The notes: generated by a model from the sequence alone, not told the origin. A stretch of DNA of 7,726 nucleotides from Flavobacteriales bacterium UBA5869 (GCA_002432565.1 DJFP01000225.1:7557-15282), one strand, 5' to 3'. Counted from the stretch's first letter, positions 1-7,048 are shown. A program made the numbers and translations.

Positions 1-1
1 G

Positions 2-913
2 AATGCAACAGCTTCGCCGGTTACCGCGACTATCACCGTAACACCGGCGTTGAATGGTTGTACCGGAACTTCTCAGAACTTTACCATTACTGTAAATCCT
101 ATTCCGACAGTGAATGCACCGGCACCGCAAACAGTTTGTGCAAATGCATCTGCATCAGCGGTTACTTTCACGGGAAATAATACTGCCACAACCACTTTTG
201 ATTGGACGAATAACAACACATCCATCGGCTTGGGAGCAAGCGGCATGGGTAACATAGGCGCCTTTACAGCAACAAATGCAACAGCTTCTCCGGTTACCGC
301 GACTATTACCCTAACACCAACGTTGAACGGATGTCCCGGAACGCCTCAGAACTTTACCATTACTGTAAATCCTATTCCGACAGTGAATGCACCGGCACCG
401 CAAACCGTTTGTGCGAATGCATCTACAACAGCAGTTACTTTTACCGGAAATAATACCGCCACAACAACCTTCAACTGGACAAACAACACAACATCGATCG
501 GTTTGGGAGCAAGTGGAACAGGTAACATCGGGGTATTTACCGCAATGAATACAACAGCTTCGACGGTTACCGCGACTATCACCGTAACACCGGCGTTGAA
601 TGGTTGTACCGGAACTTCTCAGAACTTTACCATTACGGTAAATCCTTTACCTACGGTAAATACGATAACTCCTCAAACTGTTTGTGCAAATGCATCTACA
701 TCAGCGGTTACTTTTACCGGAAATAATACTGCCACAACAACCTTCAATTGGACAAACAACACAACATCGATCGGTTTGGGAGCAAGCGGAACAGGTAACA
801 TCGGCGCATTTACCGCAACGAATGCAACAGCTTCGCCGGTTACAGCAACTATCACCGTAGCACCAACGTTGAATGGTTGTACCGGAACTTCTCAGAACTT
901 TACCATTACGGTA
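2..913 (+). repeat. Tandem 273-bp (91-residue) PKD-like repeats, three full copies plus a partial one
   Basis: The codon pair for Asn-Pro that opens each unit falls at 95, 368, 641 and 914, an exact 273-bp period. Bases 2-94 are the last 93 bp of a preceding copy, so the array continues left of the window. Each unit carries VCANAS near its start, then a TFxWTNN-TSIGLGASG core and LNGC-GT-QNFTITV at the end. Two Cys per unit could form a disulfide (inference). The pattern fits the PKD-like beta-sandwich modules common in Bacteroidota surface proteins. Nucleotide conservation is strong: bases 72-132 and 345-405 are identical over 61 bp. Confidence 0.95.
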
Positions 914-3595
914 AATCCAACTCCAACAATAGGCGGAACATTTACAGCTTGTGCAGGATCAACTACTCAATTAACCGGAAGCGGTACACCCGCTGCTGCG
1001 AGTCCATGGACCTCTTCAAACACGGCTGTTGCTACTGTTTCATCAACAGGTTTGATAACCGGAGTTGCACCCGGAACCAGTACAATTACTTATACGAACT
1101 CTGATGGGTGTCCTGCCACCCAGGTAATAACAATCACTTCAGGAGCAAGTATTTCCGGGAACCTGACGGTTTGCATCGGAGCCACAACTCAATTAAGCGG
1201 AACAGGAACTGCGAATGCAACCAATCCGTGGGTTTCTTCGAATACAGCAGTTGCCACCGTTTCCAATACCGGATTAGTTACTTCTTTAAGTGCCGGAACA
1301 ACGACAATTACCTATACAAATTCCAGCGGATGCCTGGATGCCGAAGTTGTAACCGTTAATCCTCTGCCAACAGTGACGGGTTCAGATGTGTGTATTGGCG
1401 GAACATCTCAGCTGACAGGTTCGGGAACCGCAAATGCAATCAATCCATGGGTTTCTTCGAACACTGCCGTTGCTACCGTTTCCAATACCGGATTAGTTAC
1501 CGGTGTATCCATTGGTTCAACAACGATTGCCTACACGAATTCCAATGGTTGTTCCAATACAATGACCCTGAATGTAGTTGGAAATCCGGCAATAGGTGGA
1601 ACATTGAGTGCTTGTGTGGGAGCAACAACACAATTATCGGCTACAGGAACCCCAAATGCGACCAATCCATGGACATCTTCCAATACTGGGGTTGCAACCG
1701 TTTCTAATACAGGGTTGGTAACAGGAGTTTCAGCTGGTACAACAACAATTACTTTTACGAATTCGTCTTCTTGTCAAAGTACTGCGGTTGTCGCAATCAA
1801 TCCGTTGCCGACAATTACAGGGACTCTAAGCTTATGTGCAGGGGCAACTACTCAATTAACGGGATCTCCAACTGCAGGTGCGACCACTCCATGGACTTCT
1901 TCGAATACGGCTGTTGCGACAATTTCGAATACTGGTTTGGTAACAGGAGTTTCAGCCGGAACCACAACTATTACCTATACAAACAGCAATGGCTGTTCAC
2001 AGACCGAAACAGTGACGGTTAATGCTTTACCAACTGCAACGATTTCGGGAGCTTCTACACTTTGTGCAGGAAATGCTACAACCTTTACGATTTCAGGAAC
2101 ACCGAATGCTACAGTCGTGTATTCAAATGGAACAAGCAACTTGAACGTAGTTCTGAATGCCGCTGGAAGTGCAACAATAAATACTGGAGTATTGAATGCT
2201 ACGACGACCTATACCTTGGTTTCAGCTCAATCAGCAGCTCCGGCTTCTTGCAGCAATACACTCACAGGATCGATTACAATAACTGTTAACCCGAACCCGG
2301 TTATGGACCCGGTTGCGAATGCATTGGTTTGTCCGGGAGATAATGTGGTTATTCCTTCATTTTCGTCAACTCCGACCGGAGCAACATACACATGGACGAA
2401 TTCCAATACATCCATTGGTTTAGGGGCAAGCGGATCAGGTGATATTCCTGCATTTACATCCGTAAATCCTGGTACAGCTCCAATTAGCGGAACCGTAACA
2501 GTTATCCCGACATTGAATGGTTGTTCGGGGTCAAGCGTGACATTCACTATCGGAGTGAGTAACAATCCGGTTGCAAATGCCGGAAATGACATTGGTTTAT
2601 GTATCAATTCACTAACAGGAAACCAGGTTGGTTCTGCTCCGGTTGCAGGAAATACCTATTCGTGGAATCCGACCGCAGGTTTAAGCGACGCATCTGTTTC
2701 GAATCCGACCGTAAGTACCCTAACAGCAGGAACTAATTCCTATACTGTTACAGTAACAAATGCTTTGGGCTGCCAGTCGACAGATGCGGTTTCGGTAACA
2801 ATCAATCCTTTGCCGGTAGTATCCTTCCAAAGCAGCACTGCATCCGGTTGTGCGCCTGTTTCTATTACATTCACAAACGACAATCAGGCCGGTTCCGTAA
2901 ATTGCGTCTGGACATTTGGAGGCGGGGGAACTCAATCGGGTTGCGGTCCTGTTACCCATCAGTTTACTAGTGCCGGTTCATTTGATGTGACCTTAACGGT
3001 TACGGATGCAAACGGCTGTGCCAATTCCCTGACGAATCCCGGAATGATTACCATTTATCCGGAGGTAGAAGCGTCTTTTGGAGTCGATGTGTACGAGCAG
3101 ACTATTTTAAACCCGGTTTTCCACTTTTCGAATACTTCCATAAATGCAACTTCTTATAGCTGGGAATTTGGAGATGGAACTAACTCCAATCAAACCAATC
3201 CTACACATACTTATGATGACAAACCGGGAGTATACCAGATTATTCTTTATGCTACAAATCCGGCCGGATGCCTGGACAGTGCGGTTGCAGTTGTTTCCGT
3301 TGTAGACGAATTGATTTTCTATGTACCGAATACTTTTACTCCGGATGGTGACGAATTTAACAATGTGTTCTTCCCGGTTTTCAGTTCCGGGTTTGACGGA
3401 CAAAATTATACTTTGTTAATCTTTGATCGTTGGGGAGAAGTATTGTTTGAATCACATAATGTAGATTTCGGTTGGGATGGAACGTACCTGGGACAATTGT
3501 GTAAGGAAGGTGTTTATACCTGGAAGATTGTGATTAAGGAACGTGATAAGGATAAGCACAACGAGTATGTAGGGCATGTGAATTTGTTGAAGTAA
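2..3595 (+). CDS. Giant repeat-containing surface protein with T9SS type B sorting domain (5' end outside window)
   Basis: The reading frame is open to the left edge, so this is the last 1197 residues of a longer protein; a TTG at position 50 is internal to a repeat and is not a believable start. Domains in order: end of a PKD-like module (2-94); three 91-residue PKD-like modules (95-913); five BIG2-type Ig-like modules with a W-T/V-SSNTAVATVSNTG-LVTG core (914-2020); an Ig-like module (2021-2287); a divergent 91-residue PKD-like module (2288-2560); another Ig-like module (2561-2803); PKD domain with WTFGGGG (2804-3061); PKD domain with WEFGDG (3062-3310); sorting domain (3311-3592) with VPNTFTPDGD, YTLLIFDRWGEVLF and a closing EYVGHVNLLK. 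This tail matches the gliding-motility-associated C-terminal family (CHU_C/TIGR04131 type), which directs export through the type IX system. No enzyme motif is visible, so a structural or adhesive role at the cell surface is inferred. Composition is rich in Thr, Asn, Ser and Gly. No clear terminator follows the stop. Confidence 0.93.
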   Translation, partial: NATASPVTATITVTPALNGCTGTSQNFTITVNPIPTVNAPAPQTVCANASASAVTFTGNNTATTTFDWTNNNTSIGLGASGMGNIGAFTATNATASPVTATITLTPTLNGCPGTPQNFTITVNPIPTVNAPAPQTVCANASTTAVTFTGNNTATTTFNWTNNTTSIGLGASGTGNIGVFTAMNTTASTVTATITVTPALNGCTGTSQNFTITVNPLPTVNTITPQTVCANASTSAVTFTGNNTATTTFNWTNNTTSIGLGASGTGNIGAFTATNATASPVTATITVAPTLNGCTGTSQNFTITVNPTPTIGGTFTACAGSTTQLTGSGTPAAASPWTSSNTAVATVSSTGLITGVAPGTSTITYTNSDGCPATQVITITSGASISGNLTVCIGATTQLSGTGTANATNPWVSSNTAVATVSNTGLVTSLSAGTTTITYTNSSGCLDAEVVTVNPLPTVTGSDVCIGGTSQLTGSGTANAINPWVSSNTAVATVSNTGLVTGVSIGSTTIAYTNSNGCSNTMTLNVVGNPAIGGTLSACVGATTQLSATGTPNATNPWTSSNTGVATVSNTGLVTGVSAGTTTITFTNSSSCQSTAVVAINPLPTITGTLSLCAGATTQLTGSPTAGATTPWTSSNTAVATISNTGLVTGVSAGTTTITYTNSNGCSQTETVTVNALPTATISGASTLCAGNATTFTISGTPNATVVYSNGTSNLNVVLNAAGSATINTGVLNATTTYTLVSAQSAAPASCSNTLTGSITITVNPNPVMDPVANALVCPGDNVVIPSFSSTPTGATYTWTNSNTSIGLGASGSGDIPAFTSVNPGTAPISGTVTVIPTLNGCSGSSVTFTIGVSNNPVANAGNDIGLCINSLTGNQVGSAPVAGNTYSWNPTAGLSDASVSNPTVSTLTAGTNSYTVTVTNALGCQSTDAVSVTINPLPVVSFQSSTASGCAPVSITFTNDNQAGSVNCVWTFGGGGTQSGCGPVTHQFTSAGSFDVTLTVTDANGCANSLTNPGMITIYPEVEASFGVDVYEQTILNPVFHFSNTSINATSYSWEFGDGTNSNQTNPTHTYDDKPGVYQIILYATNPAGCLDSAVAVVSVVDELIFYVPNTFTPDGDEFNNVFFPVFSSGFDGQNYTLLIFDRWGEVLFESHNVDFGWDGTYLGQLCKEGVYTWKIVIKERDKDKHNEYVGHVNLLK
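914..2020 (+). repeat. Five tandem BIG2-type Ig-like repeats (~222 bp each)
   Basis: The conserved Trp codon of each unit lies at 1007, 1229, 1448, 1670 and 1892, giving spacings of 222, 219, 222 and 222 bp (73-74 residues). Each unit reads roughly C-xG-TTQL-G-T, then PW-SSNT-VAT-S-TG-LVTGVSAGTTTITYTNS-GC. The run VATVSNTGLVTGVSAGT is the typical signature of bacterial Ig-like group 2 domains. Units are diverged in sequence compared with the 273-bp repeats, so this array looks older or less homogenised. Confidence 0.88.
2288..2560 (+). repeat. Isolated divergent copy of the 91-residue PKD-like module
   Basis: This stretch is again exactly 273 bp between Asn-Pro openings and keeps TWTNSNTSIGLGASGSG, an xFT-VN segment and the closing PTLNGCSG. 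It is separated from the main array by the BIG2 modules and one Ig-like module. It has lost much of the nucleotide similarity to the copies at 95-913, so it was not recently copied from them. Confidence 0.8.
2813..3592 (+). repeat. Paralogous PKD-PKD-sorting-domain tail, partner of 5849-6622
   Basis: The last ~260 residues of the giant protein align throughout with the last 258 residues of the gene ending at 6625. Shared landmarks are GCAP-ITFTN, NCVWTF, GCG-VT, FDVTLTVTD / YDVTLTVTD, DVYEQT, WEFGDG, DSAVAVVSVVD and YVPNTFTPDGDE. By hand count the sorting domains are identical at 77 of 94 positions with no gap. The region upstream of these tails differs in domain make-up, so the tail behaves as a reusable C-terminal cassette. 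Confidence 0.88.
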
Positions 3596-3839
3596 GAGTC
3601 AGCCGCAGTTGACGATTCGATGGAAGTACAGTCATAAACAACAACGAACGCAATCTTGTGCAATGGAACGCTGTTTTGGTTATTGGCCATTAAAATCGAT
3701 TTAGTTCTACCCATTTAATCGGAAATGACTCATACTGAGTTGGGTTACGATTGTTAAAAAGAGATTAATTTATAGAAAAAGACAACCTAAGAGTGTTTTT
3801 TTCGTCAACTTTGCGGAACTGAACTAAATTAATCATTTA
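3596..3839. other. 244-bp intergenic spacer between the surface-protein gene and the downstream pair
   Basis: There is no gene with convincing support here. Just after the stop codon, bases 3598-3613 can fold as a 6-bp stem with a four-base loop, but no T-run follows, so it is not called a terminator. On the minus strand, 3714 down to about 3597 reads as an open stretch beginning MGRTKSILMANNQ; it could be a gene relic (see findings) but runs on into the antisense of the coding region. The right part (about 3750-3839) is AT-rich and probably holds the promoter of the next gene. Confidence 0.6.
3806..3813 (+). promoter_or_regulatory. Candidate -7 box for the secreted-protein pair
   Basis: CAACTTTG is a one-mismatch match to the Bacteroidota -7 consensus TAnnTTTG. 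It lies 26 bp before the ATG at 3840 and follows a run of seven T. No clear TTG is present 17-23 bp upstream, where a -33 element would be expected, so the call is tentative. It would give a very short leader, with no Shine-Dalgarno site, as is common in this phylum. Confidence 0.35.
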
Positions 3840-4193
3840 ATGAACACAAATTTCATTAACTGTTTGTACTTTACTGCTGCGTTATTCTTCTTTTCTGCAT
3901 TCACAGCATACGGTCAACAGATTGAAACACATGCAGATATTGACTATGCTAACCCGAATGTTTCGGGGGTTGGATCTGCAACAGTTGTTTACCACCTGAA
4001 ATCTCCGCTTGAAACTACAGTTTTAGCTGAGTTGGAAAATTATATGGAATCCCTGGATGCGATTACGGGGGTTGATATCAATGGCTCCGATATTTCGATC
4101 ACATTCAAAGAAGCTACAACCCATAAGATGATCTATCTGTTCATTCAACGGATGGAAATGTACTATATCTATAAAAATCCAAAAGCAAATTAA
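3840..4193 (+). CDS. Small secreted protein of unknown function
   Basis: This is a 117-residue protein that I do not recognise. Residues 1-25 form a clear Sec signal peptide: a short polar start, a hydrophobic stretch (LYFTAALFFFSAFTA), then likely cleavage after AYG before QQ. The mature ~92 residues contain no Cys and no lipobox, so it is probably periplasmic or exported, not a lipoprotein. Predicted order by eye is strand (ATVVYHLKS), helix (TTVLAELENYMES), strand (ITGVDING), strand (DISITFKEA), helix (KMIYLFIQRME). That beta-alpha-beta-beta-alpha pattern resembles a ferredoxin-like or metal-binding-like fold lacking metal-binding Cys; this is inference only. There is no type IX sorting domain. 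The ATG lies in an AT-rich leader without a Shine-Dalgarno site. The next gene starts 23 bp after the stop, suggesting co-transcription and possibly a shared role with that surface protein. Confidence 0.82.
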   Translation: MNTNFINCLYFTAALFFFSAFTAYGQQIETHADIDYANPNVSGVGSATVVYHLKSPLETTVLAELENYMESLDAITGVDINGSDISITFKEATTHKMIYLFIQRMEMYYIYKNPKAN

Positions 4194-4216
4194 ATCGAAT
4201 ACCACCTCTTTCCGTT

Positions 4217-6625
4217 ATGAAAAATATTATTCTTAGGTACTACACGCTTATAGCGTTTTTTTCTCTTTTTAGTCTTACTGCCTTTTCTCAAGGTGGTGAT
4301 GATGATTTTGGGGCAACGCTCTTTCCGATTTCTTCATTACCGTTTAATTCAATTGGTTCGACGGTTTTTGCAACGAATGATTTTGATGATCCTAATTCAG
4401 CTTTTGATGACGGACCGGATTGGTTCTACTATTATTGTGCAACTTCAAGTGCGACGATTTGGACAACCCTTTCCTTTACTCCGGGAGGAACAGGGAATCC
4501 GGTAGCACCGCAAATCACGATTTATAATGCTGCAACACTTGATGTAGTGGCCTCAACACAAATTTTCGGAGATAATTCCGGGACCTTTGGAGCTCCGTTT
4601 GATCCTATACCTGGCGAATGTTACTTATTTTGGGTTGATAACGGCGATTTAACAGGGTTTGATTATGCGATCCAGATTACAAATGTTGTTCCGTCGCCTC
4701 CGGTTTCAGTTACTCAACCGGCATGTACCAATATCGGTTTTGATTTGGGAAGCACTTCAGGTTGGTCCGGTTCATGGGGGCATTCCATGCAAATTGGTTC
4801 AGCCGGAGATTTAACACCTATTTATACCCCGATGTTCTTTACAATGAACTCGGGCCAGCACGCGATAACTACGGGCGGAGTAGATATCCAGGCTCCGATT
4901 GATCAGGTTTGTCCGTTGATTTCGGGAAATACGAATTCAATTCGTTTAGGAGACGGTCCGAACGGGGCATATGGAGGCTCACGGATCGAACAAAAATTCC
5001 AGGTTACGTCATCCAATGCTTTGTTTACCTATTACTATGCCGCGGTATTGCAAAATGCGTATAATATCGACCCGGTCACTTTGGATACCATTCCGCATAC
5101 TTCCCAGGAGCAGCCATACTTTCAAATTGATGCCCAGGATTGTTTCGGGAACCCGATTGCCTGCGGTAATTTATTGGTTACGGGTGGACCGGGAATTCCG
5201 GGCTTTACTCAAATTGGCAACTCAGGTGTGTTTTGGAAAAACTGGACTCCCGTTATGCTCGATCTAACACCTTATATCGGTTCTTGTATTACCATTCGAT
5301 TTACAGTAGGTGACTGTTCGCAAGGTGCGCACTATGCTTACGCTTACCTGGATGCAACCTGTGCTCCGATGGATATTGTTTCGCCTCCGGATGTGTGCCA
5401 GTATCAAACTTCAGTACTCACAGCACCGGTTGGAGCAGCGAGTTATTCCTGGGTGGATACATCTGCTCCCGGAACAGTACTCGGAACTTCAAATACCTTG
5501 TCGATTACTCCGACTACGACAGGAACCTTCACTTATCAGTGTACTTTGACCTCATTGGTTGGTTGTAATTCTACAGTTACAACAACTGTAACAGTGGTAC
5601 CCGGACCACAAATCACAGTTACCAATCCGGCGGCAGTTTGTTCGCCGGCTACAGTTGATTTAACAGATCCCGGAGTAGTTACCATCAATGCCGGTTCGGG
5701 AACGCTCGGATATTTCACGGATGCAGCCTGCACTGTTCCGCTTGCCAATCCGAATGCGGTTACTGCTGCAGGAACATACTACATTCGTTTGTTAAGTCCG
5801 GGTGGGTGTGCTGACATCAAACCGGTTGTGGTATCTTATACTTCCCTGCCGGTTGACTTTACCAGCAATATTTCGGGAGGATGTGCACCCATTGAGATTA
5901 CTTTCACAAATAGCAGTTCATCTTCCGCTAATTGTGTCTGGACGTTTGAAGGAGGAGGAACCCAGGTCGGTTGCGGATCTGTTACCCAACAATATACTTC
6001 ACCGGGAAGCTATGATGTGACTTTGACAGTTACAGACCCGAGTGGTTGTACGGGATCGATTACTCAGACCGATATGATTACGATTACTTCGGAGGTAGAT
6101 GCTTCTTTTAATGTAGACGTTTACGAGCAAACCGTTTTATACCCGGTATTTAATTTCACGAATACTTCATCGAATGCTACGTCGTATGTTTGGGAATTCG
6201 GTGACGGCGCAACTTCGACTCAGATAAGTCCGCTACATGCCTTTACGGAAGAACCCGGCGTGTACCATATAGTTTTATATGCTTATAGTGAGGGAGGCTG
6301 TATGGACAGTGCTGTTGCAGTAGTTTCTGTGGTGGATGATCTGATTCTTTATGTACCGAATACTTTCACTCCTGATGGAGATGAACACAATAACGTCTTC
6401 TTCCCGGTCCTTAATTCCGCATTTGACGGACAAAATTATACCTTGCTGATTTTTAACCGCTGGGGAGAAGTTTTGTTTGAATCCCACAGCATAGAAGTAG
6501 GCTGGGACGGAACATACGGAGGACAGCTGTGCAAGGAAGGTACTTACACCTGGAAAATTGTTGTAAAAGAACGGGATAAAGACCATCGCCTCGAATACGT
6601 GGGGCATGTGAACCTTATGAAATGA
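4217..6625 (+). CDS. Secreted multidomain adhesin-like protein with T9SS type B sorting domain
   Basis: This is a complete 802-residue protein. Residues 1-25 are a signal peptide (hydrophobic TLIAFFSLFSLTAFS, then QG). Residues ~31-160 form a beta-rich domain with DWFYYYC, PQITIYNAATLDVV and GECYLFWVDN, resembling pre-peptidase C-terminal (PPC)-type sandwiches. Residues 169-382 are a lectin-like region with SIRLGDGPNGAYGG, NALFTYYYAAVL, EQPYFQIDAQD, WTPVMLDLTPYIG and HYAYAYLDATC, a pattern often seen in large Bacteroidota surface proteins. Two Ig-like modules follow (~385-465 and ~466-544), then two PKD domains (545-625 with WTFEGGGT; 626-708 with WEFGDG) and the sorting domain (709-802: YVPNTFTPDGDE, NRWGEVLFE, EYVGHVNLMK). 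Export via Sec and then the type IX system is expected from the family; the ligand is unknown. The ATG at 4217 directly precedes the signal peptide. It is likely in an operon with the small secreted protein 23 bp upstream, and its tail is paralogous to that of the protein ending at 3595. Confidence 0.92.
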   Translation: MKNIILRYYTLIAFFSLFSLTAFSQGGDDDFGATLFPISSLPFNSIGSTVFATNDFDDPNSAFDDGPDWFYYYCATSSATIWTTLSFTPGGTGNPVAPQITIYNAATLDVVASTQIFGDNSGTFGAPFDPIPGECYLFWVDNGDLTGFDYAIQITNVVPSPPVSVTQPACTNIGFDLGSTSGWSGSWGHSMQIGSAGDLTPIYTPMFFTMNSGQHAITTGGVDIQAPIDQVCPLISGNTNSIRLGDGPNGAYGGSRIEQKFQVTSSNALFTYYYAAVLQNAYNIDPVTLDTIPHTSQEQPYFQIDAQDCFGNPIACGNLLVTGGPGIPGFTQIGNSGVFWKNWTPVMLDLTPYIGSCITIRFTVGDCSQGAHYAYAYLDATCAPMDIVSPPDVCQYQTSVLTAPVGAASYSWVDTSAPGTVLGTSNTLSITPTTTGTFTYQCTLTSLVGCNSTVTTTVTVVPGPQITVTNPAAVCSPATVDLTDPGVVTINAGSGTLGYFTDAACTVPLANPNAVTAAGTYYIRLLSPGGCADIKPVVVSYTSLPVDFTSNISGGCAPIEITFTNSSSSSANCVWTFEGGGTQVGCGSVTQQYTSPGSYDVTLTVTDPSGCTGSITQTDMITITSEVDASFNVDVYEQTVLYPVFNFTNTSSNATSYVWEFGDGATSTQISPLHAFTEEPGVYHIVLYAYSEGGCMDSAVAVVSVVDDLILYVPNTFTPDGDEHNNVFFPVLNSAFDGQNYTLLIFNRWGEVLFESHSIEVGWDGTYGGQLCKEGTYTWKIVVKERDKDHRLEYVGHVNLMK

Positions 6626-6660
6626 CAAGTAGGGGCGCAAAATTTTGCGCCCCTACTTGT
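6625..6660. terminator. Perfect 36-bp palindrome between convergent genes, probable bidirectional terminator
   Basis: The arm ACAAGTAGGGGCGCAAAA is followed immediately by its exact reverse complement, giving 18 paired positions; in RNA the central AAAATTTT would leave a small loop on a ~16-bp GC-rich stem. Its first base is the last base of the TGA stop of the 802-residue gene, and it ends one base before the stop codon of the convergent DoxX-like gene. On the plus strand it is followed by TTTTATT. Position and structure suit a terminator serving both genes. The GTAGGGGCG...CGCCCCTAC shape also resembles dispersed repetitive hairpins. Confidence 0.8.
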
Positions 6661-6661
6661 T

Positions 6662-7048
6662 TTATTGGATTGGGACCATCCTGAATCTTCCGTATGCAAC
6701 AAAAGCGGCAATGGCACCAAATACAATGTTGAACCCGATTTGTGAGGCTTCTCCGCGGCAAATATGAAAAATACCTGCACTGATCATTAATAAAACGATA
6801 CCCGCAGCCGCAATTGGGGTAAGAATGGTTTTGAACCGGAATAAAGCGGGTAGAAGTACTCCCAGTGCTCCAAAAAGATCTATAATTCCTGTAAATCTGA
6901 CTAATTCCGGTGAAACTTCACCTGTCCACGGCCACATGACTTCCAACTGTTCGATTGACAGGAACAATTTGACATACGCAGCCCAAATTAAACTTACCGA
7001 TAGAAGTATTTGTGCGATCCAAAGTAAAATGTGTGTTGTTTTTTTCAT
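6662..7048 (-). CDS. DoxX-like family integral membrane protein
   Basis: This is a 128-residue, very hydrophobic protein with four probable membrane segments (about 8-28, 49-68, 73-93 and 104-121). It has the family features of small DoxX-like proteins: a VKL segment after the first helix, a Trp-containing loop (EVMWPWTGEVSPELVRFTG), a G-x-LGVLLPAL-type second helix, a LTPIAAAGIVLLMISAGIFH third helix with a His, a polar CRGEAS loop, and a closing VAYGRF. Length fits the DoxX_2-type group. The molecular function of these short proteins is not well defined; relatives are linked to quinone or thiol redox and to oxidative stress. The ATG at 7048 has no Shine-Dalgarno site but an AT-rich leader. 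It is divergent from an HxlR-type regulator, an arrangement suggesting control by that regulator, and convergent with the surface-protein gene. Confidence 0.87.
   Translation of the reverse strand: MKKTTHILLWIAQILLSVSLIWAAYVKLFLSIEQLEVMWPWTGEVSPELVRFTGIIDLFGALGVLLPALFRFKTILTPIAAAGIVLLMISAGIFHICRGEASQIGFNIVFGAIAAFVAYGRFRMVPIQ

Noticed and set aside
73..855. Open minus-strand frames (73-255, 346-582, 673-855) with near-identical predicted products
   Set aside because: They are antisense shadows of the 273-bp repeats and recur with the same period; no start context or family resemblance supports them.
2..913. CRISPR-like array
   Set aside because: The repeat unit is 273 bp, fully coding and in frame, with no spacers.
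877..2289. Plus-strand alternate-frame openings across the BIG2 repeats
   Set aside because: They are in another frame of a strongly supported coding region, repeat with the ~222-bp period and give Cys/Asn/Arg-rich nonsense products.
3598..3613. Short hairpin GTCAGC-CGCA-GTTGAC right after the stop of the giant gene, as a terminator
   Set aside because: The stem has only six pairs including one G-T, and no T-run follows.
3840..6625. Toxin-immunity or polymorphic toxin pair
   Set aside because: The small protein precedes the large one and carries a signal peptide, and the large protein ends in a sorting domain, not a toxin domain; no catalytic motif is visible.
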